Shown piece after piece: positions 56,868 to 64,000 of a stretch of DNA of 64,000 bases (positions within the stretch are counted from its first letter, which is position 1; each line of letters begins with the position of its first letter). The translations under genes were made by a program, and so were the position numbers. Below the pieces are notes generated by a model. That model was not told the DNA's origin and did no database searches. It saw only the letters and a program-made list of their open reading frames with translations. Source of the stretch: Mycoplasma leachii PG50 (GTDB lineage: Bacteria > Bacillota_I > Bacilli_A > Mycoplasmatales > Mycoplasmataceae); NCBI RefSeq assembly GCF_000183365.1, contig NC_014751.1:806001-870000 (forward strand), written 5' to 3'.

Positions 56868-57477
56868 AACTTTTGAATTTTATTATTTTATTTTTTAAAG
56901 ATTTTTTATTCAAACCAATAGCTGTTCCACAAATACTAATTGCTAATAAGGTTAAACCAGAACCTATGCTAATTGCTATTTTTTGAGTTTTATCTAAAGA
57001 ATGAGGATCAATTTTATTTTTTGACTCATTAATTACATTAGTTATTTTTGATGAATCATTATGCGAAAAATACTTATCTTCTTTGCCTATTGCTCTTAAT
57101 AATTCATCATATTTTTTTAGTTTTTCTTCAGCTTCTACCTTATATTTTAATAATTCATTTTTTGAAGTATATTCGTTATTTAAAAGTTCTTTAAATTCTT
57201 CTAATTCTGCTTTTATTTTCAAATAGTCTTTTAAGATGCCTTGAAGTTTTTTGTTTTCTTCTAGTAATTTGTTACTAAAAGTATATTCTTTATCTAATAA
57301 ATCTTTTGTTTCTAAAAGTTTTTTTTCAAGTTCTTCTAGTCTTTTTTTGTATGTCTCATTTGTGCTTTCATTTTTTAGAATAATACTTGTGTCATTGTTA
57401 TTTTTTAAATAAATAGCTGTAATAATTGATAAAACTAGTAAAAAATTAATACCTAAAATATTGAATAATTTCTTCAT
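56866..57477 (-). CDS. Predicted coiled-coil surface protein anchored at both ends
   Basis: A 203-residue protein that I do not recognise. N-terminal hydrophobic segment (LFNILGINFLLVLSIITAIYL) without a lipobox Cys, then a long Glu/Lys/Leu heptad region (about residues 40-130, for example RLEELEKKLLETKDLLDKEY) predicted to be a coiled coil. Finally a C-terminal TM helix (IAISIGSGLTLLAISICGTA) with a Lys-rich tail. The N-/C-anchor plan resembles the DUF285 surface proteins of this window with the repeat domain replaced by a coiled coil. Monocistronic. Confidence 0.65.
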   Translation of the reverse strand: MKKLFNILGINFLLVLSIITAIYLKNNNDTSIILKNESTNETYKKRLEELEKKLLETKDLLDKEYTFSNKLLEENKKLQGILKDYLKIKAELEEFKELLNNEYTSKNELLKYKVEAEEKLKKYDELLRAIGKEDKYFSHNDSSKITNVINESKNKIDPHSLDKTQKIAISIGSGLTLLAISICGTAIGLNKKSLKNKIIKFKS

Positions 57478-57630
57478 AATTATTTAATCCTAATATATTT
57501 CATATATTATAAACTATTCAATTATATTTACAATTTTTAGAAAATACAATCCATATTTTAAAAAAATAGAAAAAATAATAAAAGACTGTTAAAAAAATCA
57601 TAAACAAAACCCTAGAATCCTTAAAATTTA

Positions 57631-58393
57631 TTACTTAGGAAATCTTGGTAGTTTATTACCTTTAAAATCTGGATGAGCATCTTTATTAAAATTAGTTCAA
57701 CCTGTGTAGGTTATAACATTTTCTGTGTGGACATTTTTTGATAGATTTCTTGTATCTCAGTTACTTAAATCTTGATTAAATGATTTTGCACCATAAAACA
57801 TACCATTCATATTAATTACTCTTGAAACATCTCAAGATGATAAATTTTGATTAAAGTTTTTTGCTTCATAAAACATACTATGCATATTAGTTAAATTTGA
57901 AACATCTCAAGATGATATATCTTGATTGAATTTTTGTGCTCCAGTAAACATACTACTAATATCTGTTACATTTGAGGTGTTTCATTTTGATATATCTTGG
58001 TTGAATTTTTCAGCTACTGAGAACATAACTGACATATTTGTAATATTTGAAGTGTCTCATTTATCAAGATTAATTATTTGAGAATTTAGATTAAGATGAA
58101 ACGCTCGGTTTAATGAAGTGATTTGTTTAGGTAAGTTTTTAGGAACTTTGTTAACTGTTTCAGGAAATTTTTCTATTTGAATCTCTCCATGTGAATTTTT
58201 AAAATAACCTATTTCTAGACATTCAGTTTTGTCATCATTATAGATTGCTTTTTTAAGTTGTTTTACAAGAACAGGATGTTTAGATCTATCAACTTTATTT
58301 ACTATTTTATAAGTAACAACTCCACTAACAACTCCAGCTATAGTAATACCACCTAAAGTTGACAACAAAATTATTAATGATTTTTTTCTTCAT
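57631..58393 (-). CDS. DUF285 (BspA-like) surface protein, frame interrupted in an A tract at the start
   Basis: From 58368 down to 57631 an open frame encodes LSTLGGITIAGVVSG (hydrophobic anchor) followed by five DUF285 units (for example KWDTSNITNMSVMFSVAEKFNQ, SSWDVSNLTNMHSMF), ending RFPK. There is no C-terminal anchor. The best start codon, ATG 58393 with an AAAGGAAA site, is followed by AAG and seven A; with seven A the frame is wrong, with six it reads MKKKSLIILLSTLGG into the long frame. Either it is switched off by slippage, or translation begins at the TTG at 58368. Fourth DUF285 gene of the window. Confidence 0.65.
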
Positions 58394-59342
58394 TAATTTA
58401 GATTTCCTTTCTATCTTAAGATTATAAGTATATAAGGTATACAACTTATATAAAAAATAATGTTACATTTGTATTTTATCAATAACAAGTAGTACTTAAT
58501 AAATTAAAAATATAAAAATAACTTTTAAAAACACTTAATTTGCTACCTTTTATAATAAATTAAAAAAATGAAATAAGCGTAAAGGTATTTTTTAACAAAT
58601 AATTTAACTGCATTTAGATATACATAATATTTTTTTATAATTTTTAATTATTCTTATGAAAATTAAAAAATTTAGTTAGTAGAATATTTTTTTATTATAT
58701 AGCTTGTATAAGTTATTTATTGTTTTTAATTACTTTCTATATTTATTAATTATTTCGTTAACAAGTTTTTTAATTTTATTTATTTTTGTATTAACATAAA
58801 ATTTATTTAACTTAAATTTTGGCTGTTTTTGTTCTAAATAAAAAATAGTGATAGACTATCAAAATTTTTTTACCTACCTATACTTAGAAAATTTATAAAT
58901 AATGTAAGTAAAAGTATAAAACTAAAATTTATTCTTAATATTATAAATTTAGTAAATCTTTTAGATCTTATAAAAGAGAAATATTCAACTTGTAACTGAC
59001 TTAAATGAAAAACTTTATCTTAAAACAAATACTAAGTGTTGTATTACAAAGTCATTAGAAACTAATTTAAATAATTAAGTTAGAATTGACTTTATTAAAA
59101 ACAATTAGATGAAAGCAGAAAAGTAAAATCTATAAATTATAAATGTAATATTTTACTGTCTATAAAAAACATTTTAAAAAAAATTAAATTTTAAAAATTA
59201 AGAAACTTTATGAAAACCTATTATAAATTTAATAAAAGCTAAACTATCAAAAATTATTGTCAATTTAAATCAAAGATATAAAATTAATATAAAATAAATA
59301 GGCTATTTATAGAATAAAAAAATGTAAATGGAGTGTTATCAT
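58394..59342. other. Long AT-rich non-coding stretch before the second methylase gene
   Basis: About 950 bases, even more AT-rich than the surroundings, with stops in all six frames and no RNA gene, hairpin terminator or repeat that I can defend. Probably decayed genes or insertion debris at the edge of the restriction-modification region. Confidence 0.5.
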
Positions 59343-60326
59343 ATGAGTTCAAACAAAAAGAATACAATCATAGATTTGTTTGCTGGAGCAGGTGGATTAA
59401 CACTTGGTTTTACACAAAATAATTTTGAAATACTTGATACTGTAGAATTTTGGCAACCTGCTGTTGATACATACAATTACAACTTTAAAAAAAATATAAC
59501 AGTTAAGGACATTACTAATTTGAATGTTAGACAATGTCTACAAGATAATTATAAGAGCAAAACTGACTTAGTGATTGGTGGTTTTCCTTGCCAAGGTTTT
59601 TCAATGGCTGGTAGAAGAAGTAAAACAGACGAAAGAAATCAACTATACAAATATACTATAGATGTAATTGCACGTTTGCAACCATATGGATTTGTGCTAG
59701 AAAATGTAAAGGGTATTTTATCATTTAGAGAAGATGATGGTATACTTGTAATTAATAAAATCAAAGAAATGTTAAATAAACTTAATTACTACACAGAATT
59801 TATTTTGGTAGATAGCTCTAAATTTGGTGTTCCTCAAAAGAGAGAGAGAGTAATTTTTATAGGGTGCAAAGATAGACAAAAAGTTGATGAGGTCATTAAT
59901 AAACTAAGGTCATTTAATGCACCAATTGTTACTGTAAAACAAGCAATAGGTCACTTAGAAGAAATTAAAGACGAGAATATCATTGCAAATCATATTTTTT
60001 CAAAGCATTCAGAAGATATGAAAAAAAGATTATCAAATCTTAAAGAAGGGCAAAGTTTATCTAAAAATTTTTCTGATGCCTTTAAAAGAATTTCATATGA
60101 TAAGCCGTCTCCAACAGTAAAAGAAAATCATGGAGGTGTGCATGTACATCCTGTTTTGCCAAGAGTTTTAACTCCAAGAGAATTAGCAAATTTACAATCA
60201 TTTCCAGAAGATTTTATTTTTTTAGGAACTAAATCAAGTGTATTAAAACAAATAGGAAATGCTGTCCCTGTTAAGTTGTCTTTTGAAATAGCTAAAATAG
60301 TTAAGGAGATTTTTTTTAATGAATAA
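59343..60326 (+). CDS. DNA (cytosine-5-)-methyltransferase of a type II restriction-modification system
   Basis: A 327-residue C5 methylase with all key motifs: I IDLFAGAGGLTLGF, IV VIGGFPCQGFSMAG (catalytic Cys), VI YGFVLENVKGILSF, VIII FGVPQKRERVIFIG, IX PRVLTPRELANLQSFPEDF, X KQIGNAVPVKLSFEIA. It methylates cytosine in a specific site that cannot be read from sequence. The start is set at 59343 by GGAG eight bases upstream; an in-frame ATG at 59328 lacks a site. Its single Trp codon is TGG, not TGA, which may reflect recent import. Overlaps the partner gene by 8 bases. Confidence 0.95.
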   Translation: MSSNKKNTIIDLFAGAGGLTLGFTQNNFEILDTVEFWQPAVDTYNYNFKKNITVKDITNLNVRQCLQDNYKSKTDLVIGGFPCQGFSMAGRRSKTDERNQLYKYTIDVIARLQPYGFVLENVKGILSFREDDGILVINKIKEMLNKLNYYTEFILVDSSKFGVPQKRERVIFIGCKDRQKVDEVINKLRSFNAPIVTVKQAIGHLEEIKDENIIANHIFSKHSEDMKKRLSNLKEGQSLSKNFSDAFKRISYDKPSPTVKENHGGVHVHPVLPRVLTPRELANLQSFPEDFIFLGTKSSVLKQIGNAVPVKLSFEIAKIVKEIFFNE

Positions 60327-61015
60327 CTATTATAAAATAGCTTTAGAGTTGCAGGATATCGTAACTGAAATAATAGGAGTTATTTGGTTCTAAAAAAAAT
60401 GAATTAGAAATAAAAGTAGAAGAATTAAATGTTCTACAAAGAAATAATAATTCTATTAACTCATCAACTGCAATAGGTTATTTAATAGAAGAATATGTTA
60501 TTGTAAAACTTTTAAATTATTTTAATTCTCAACAAAATAAAAAAGAAATTAAAATGAATGTAAAAAAAGTTTCTAATCAAAATAGTTATGATTTTGCTAT
60601 AGTTTATAAAAATCATCTTTTCTATATAAATTTAAAAACCTATCAAAAAAACAATAATGCAATAGCTGCAATTAAAAAACTTTATGATGACTATGTAGAA
60701 TATAATGGTGTATTTCCATTACATTTTTTAATTTTTAAAATCAACTACAATATAGGGTTATCGAGTGATAATGAAAATATTAAAATAATTATTAATAGCA
60801 CAGAATCTTATTTTTTAGAAGAAATTAATTTTAGTGAATGACATCAAGATAAAAGATCTTGATCAGAAGCAGTTGATTTTAATTCCGGAAGACTACAAGT
60901 ATCAAATAAATTTTTAAAGAATCATCTTTTAGAAATTGATAACATATCGTATGAAAAAACTAAGGAACAGTTAGCATTAATATATAAATTAAATAGAAAT
61001 AAAGAAGACAAATAA
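60319..61015 (+). pseudogene. Probable type II restriction endonuclease partner, frameshifted
   Basis: The gene starts with AAGGAG/ATG inside the end of the methylase gene: MNNYYKIALELQDIVTEIIG, then stops at TAA 60391. One base less near GGAGTTATTTGGTTC restores a frame reading GSKKNELEIKVEELNVLQRNNNSIN and continuing to 61015 (about 230 residues). It includes NSYDFAIVYKNHLFYINLKTY, a D...xLK-type arrangement that could be the PD-(D/E)xK nuclease core, and two TGA-encoded Trp in the C-terminal part. I infer the cognate restriction enzyme from position only; no family is recognised. The break removes the start of the protein, although re-initiation at the ATG at 60554 is possible. Confidence 0.65.
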
Positions 61016-61106
61016 GAATACATTTTTTTAAACTTTTTTATCAACTTCTTTTTTGTTTTTAACTCTATTAGTAACAAAAAGCTTTTCAATGTTTTATGCA
61101 TCATTT

Positions 61107-62033
61107 TTATTTTGTTTTTTTATTATTATTTTTAAAAGTCATTTCTCTTTCTTTAAAAACTCTTATAAAAAAGTTTAATCTCATTAATTCATAAGTAGCA
61201 ATTAGATTAATCATTGTAGACATATCATTATTTAAATGATAATCATCAAAAGCTTTATAATATAAATTTCTATTTATATACTTAATATCAATAGGATAAA
61301 ATCCATTTTTCATTAATTCTAAATTAATTATAAGTCTACCTGTTCTACCATTTCCATCAATAAAAGGATGAATTGTTTCAAAATCTAAATGGAATTTAGC
61401 AATTTTTTTAATGATATGTTCATTTGAATTGCGATATCAATCTAATAATTGTTCAAGCTTCGATTCTATCATATAAGGCTGAGAAACATCATGTTTAGCC
61501 CCTGAAATAAAAACAGGAATATTTCTATAAACACCGGCATTTACTCTGTTGTTCATTAAAACTAAATTATGAATATTTTTAATGTTTTTTTGATTAATTT
61601 TAATATTTTTACTAGCTAAGTCTACCATAAATCAAAATGCTTCTTTATGATTAATTGCATCTAAATGATATTGAAGTGGTTTTTGATCAATTGTAAGACC
61701 TCTTTTTAAGACTAGATAAGTTTCTATTTGTGTTAGTGTACTACCCTCAATGGCATTTGTATTATATGTATATTCTATTAAAAAATCTTCATACAATCTT
61801 CTAGTTTCTTCTTCTGTTAAAGGTTTATAAGAATCAACTATTTTTTTTCTTTTATCAACCAACTCTAATAAATCAACATCTAGTAAATCTAAAGGATTAT
61901 CTAAATCTAAAGGTATTTTATACTCATTATTTTCTTTTGTATAATCAAGTATTTTATTTTCTTCAATTAATCTTAATATTTCATTTTCACTAATTTTTCA
62001 CTTTTTACTTGCTTCTTGTATTGAAATAAACAT
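61107..62033 (-). CDS. Fic-domain protein (putative AMP/nucleotide transferase)
   Basis: A 308-residue protein. The N-terminal part (residues 1-60) has an HTH-like start (SIQEASKKWKISENEILRLI), then a helical region with YTYNTNAIEGSTLTQIET, whose (S/T)xxxE(G/N)-like NAIEGS resembles the inhibitory helix of self-inhibited class II Fic proteins. The catalytic loop HPFIDGNGRTGRLI matches HxFx(D/E)GNGRxxR exactly. It probably adenylylates a protein target, with activity held back by the N-terminal Glu. It lies next to the restriction-modification pair in opposite orientation. GGGAG site before the ATG. Confidence 0.9.
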
Positions 62034-62179
62034 CTAACTTAACTCCCTTTTAAAGTTATTTTAACCAATTTATTAACAATTCTATTTTAGTTTATTTATT
62101 TTTATTAAAAGTGTATAGATCTATTTTTCATACTTTATTACATATTTACTTACTTATATTTGTTTTTTTTAGTATTATT

Positions 62180-63046
62180 TTATTCAATATCAACAACAGT
62201 TAAACTTAAAGGTTTACCACCATATAATTCATCAAATTTTGCTTTATCAGATTTAAGATTATCTTTATATGTTATTATAGAGGTTTCAATGTATTTATCA
62301 AAATCAAAACTTTTACTTTCTGTTGTATTTTTAGCTAGTTCAGGATATATATAAATATAATTATAAACATCTACAGTTTTAGTGCCTTTATCAATATTAA
62401 CTTTAAAAATAATATTATTTGAACTTAAAAGGTGTACTACTATTTTATTATCTGAATCTTCTTGGATTGTATATTGTGAAAACTCATTTGATTTCAATTT
62501 TCTAAAAGCACCAAATTCTAAACTATTTTTTTGTGTTTGATCACCTGTGATATTATTTTGAATATGATCATTTTCATTGTATATAGCATATATAAATCTA
62601 TCAATATTAAATAATGTTCATAATCAATTTTTGGAAAATAAATCATGTATTACTTGTTTGTGATATTTTCATGCATATGGTTCTTTTTGTGGGTCAAAAT
62701 CTGCATCATGGCGATAACTAGAAAATATGTTATTTACATAAAATAATGCTTCTTTTGCTGTATTAAAATAATTATTTTCATCTAATTTTCTTTGTTCTTC
62801 AATATATTTTTGTTTTGCGTTAGCATCATTTTTTGTAGGATAAATAGTATTTAAAATATAATCTATATATTCAAATTTTGTGAAAGTATCTCATCGAGAT
62901 CGAGATTTTTCTTTTTTTAAAACAATTTGATTATTTGATATTTGAGTTGTTTGTTTAATTTTTAAATATGGTGATAAAATTGCAAGAAAAGAGACTAAAA
63001 TTATTAAAAATATTATTAAAGAAAATGTATATTTTTTATTTTTCAT
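62180..63046 (-). CDS. Unknown membrane-anchored protein, tandem family member
   Basis: A 288-residue protein with one N-terminal TM or signal helix (TFSLIIFLIILVSFLAIL) and no lipobox Cys. The rest is hydrophilic and probably extracellular. It contains KNWLWTLFNIDRFIYA (two TGA Trp), matched by KNWLFALSNIEKFNLN in the upstream gene product, so the two are paralogues. The start at 63046 follows AGGAG and lies 11 bases inside the upstream gene. Function unknown; possibly a secreted or surface effector. Confidence 0.65.
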
Positions 63047-63899
63047 TTTCCTTTTCTCCTTTAAAAGTTAAAATAGAATCTCACGCTAATCCATATTCAC
63101 CAACTATATCTCTTTCAAATTTTTTATAACCTTCTTCATTGTGGTGATACAAAGCAACATGAATGGTATCAGAAATGGTTTGGACACTAATTCTTTCTGT
63201 ATTAGAATCTGGAAAGAAAATTATCTTATCAAATTTTAATTCATAATTTTGTTTGTTTTCTTTTAACTTAGAAACAACAAATCTAAAGATGATTTTAGAT
63301 TGTCTTATATATAAAAAGTTATTATCACTATGTTTTGATTCTTCACCGATTTGAAAATGATTAAAATACTTACTTTTTATTGAAAAATTTGTTTCATTTG
63401 GTGTTTTATTTCTAACTTTATTTAAAAAATCTGCTGTGTGTTCGGCGTCTGATTTTGCATCTTGTTCAAAATATCAATATTTATGAAAATTCAAATTAAA
63501 TTTTTCAATATTTGAGAGTGCAAACAGTCAATTTTTATTAAAAAAATTTATTAAATTAGAATAATCTTCAGTAGACTTACTATGTAAATACTTTTCACTT
63601 AATGTTTTAGCTTCTTTTAATAATTCTTTCTCTTTTTTTTGAGATTCTACAAAAATTAGTTCTTCATTTTTATTATTACCAAATACTAAATTTTTTATAT
63701 TGTTTATTATAGATTTGGTTTTTTCTGCTTTAGAATTATAATCAACTCCTGAAACTTCAAAACCGGTAGGTATTTTTAAAAGCAATTCATTTGGATTGCC
63801 CTTCATACTATAAAACAAAGCTACTGGAAAAATGATAATTTGAATGGCTGTTAAGAATAGTGAAAATCCAATGATAATTTTTTTTCTCTTTTTATCCAT
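63036..63899 (-). CDS. Unknown membrane-anchored protein, tandem family member
   Basis: A 287-residue protein starting MDKKRKKIIIGFSLFLTAIQ with one N-terminal hydrophobic helix (no lipobox Cys), then a charged, partly coiled region (VESQKKEKELLKEAKTLSEKY) and a globular C-terminal part. Shares the NW(L)..L.NI..F motif with the downstream gene product. Overlaps both neighbours (8 and 11 bases), so at least three genes form one translationally coupled operon extending beyond the window. Confidence 0.65.
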
Positions 63900-64000
63900 A
63901 TATGTATCTCATACTAAATCTAAATATATCTAATTCGTGTTTAGTATTTTCCTTTCTTTGTAGCGCTTCTTTATTAATTTCATTTATTGATTGCATTAAA
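63892..64000 (-). CDS. Unknown protein, C-terminal end only
   Basis: An open frame from the window edge ending HELDIFRFSMRYIYG and TAA at 63892-63894. It overlaps the next gene start by 8 bases and fits the same tightly packed operon. Only 36 codons are visible, so no identity can be given. Confidence 0.45.
   Translation of the reverse strand, partial: LMQSINEINKEALQRKENTKHELDIFRFSMRYIYG

Noticed and set aside
58394..59342. Replication origin
   Set aside because: Very AT-rich, but no cluster of DnaA boxes and no dnaA/dnaN nearby.
60922..61313. Minus-strand frame at 60922-61104 as a small separate gene
   Set aside because: It is antisense to the end of the endonuclease-like gene and lacks a ribosome site; 61107-61313 is the end of the Fic gene.

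Overview
The window comes from a Mollicute of the Mycoplasma mycoides / M. capricolum group. The DNA is extremely AT-rich, and most genes read through in-frame TGA codons that must be tryptophan (genetic code 4). Promoters are simple TATAAT boxes, surface genes are lipoproteins, and the tmRNA tag (starting ANKNEETFEMPAF) matches what I remember for M. capricolum. The species call is recognition from memory, not a search.

Layout. 1-16089 is conserved core: folD (partial), divergent ktrB/ktrA, a ligA-gatC-gatA-gatB operon, a flippase-like membrane protein, an RluD-type pseudouridine synthase, a CPBP protease, ptsH, and a glycosyltransferase-RDD protein-pcrA operon. 16203-31360 is an accessory and surface region. 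It holds a degenerate DUF285 protein, msrAB, and two paralogous loci, each with a multi-TM protein and large lipoproteins carrying an M23-like metallopeptidase domain. Between these loci sits a tight three-gene operon (C5-like DNA methylase, unknown protein, DUF262/DUF1524 nuclease) that looks like a defence system. 31397-35517 is a p37-type ABC transporter led by a TPP riboswitch with a terminator, which points to thiamine/TPP uptake rather than the usual 'alkylphosphonate' label. 35622-38218 holds a HAD phosphatase and a malY-like beta-lyase with ridA.

38252-41034 has two tandem DUF285 surface proteins. One has an 18-nt spacer containing a homopolymer between its -35 and -10 boxes. The other has that spacer shrunk to 5 nt and also carries a nonsense codon. 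41165-47473 holds an alpha/beta hydrolase, nine tRNAs, nagB, and the tpiA-HAD-gpmI operon. An AbiEi/AbiEii toxin-antitoxin pair (47572-49174) interrupts the core, followed by deoC, a phosphohexomutase and a divergent pyrimidine-nucleoside phosphorylase. ssrA (tmRNA), mgtE and trmB follow.

56866-64000 is again accessory: a coiled-coil surface protein, a DUF285 protein with an A-tract frameshift at its start, an intact C5 methylase beside a frameshifted partner gene, a Fic protein, and a tandem family of membrane-anchored unknown proteins running off the window end.

As a whole, central metabolism (glycolysis, deoxyribose and amino-sugar breakdown, K+/Mg2+ transport, amidation of Gln-tRNA, repair) alternates with islands of variable surface proteins and anti-invader genes. 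Several of these show slippage-type lesions.
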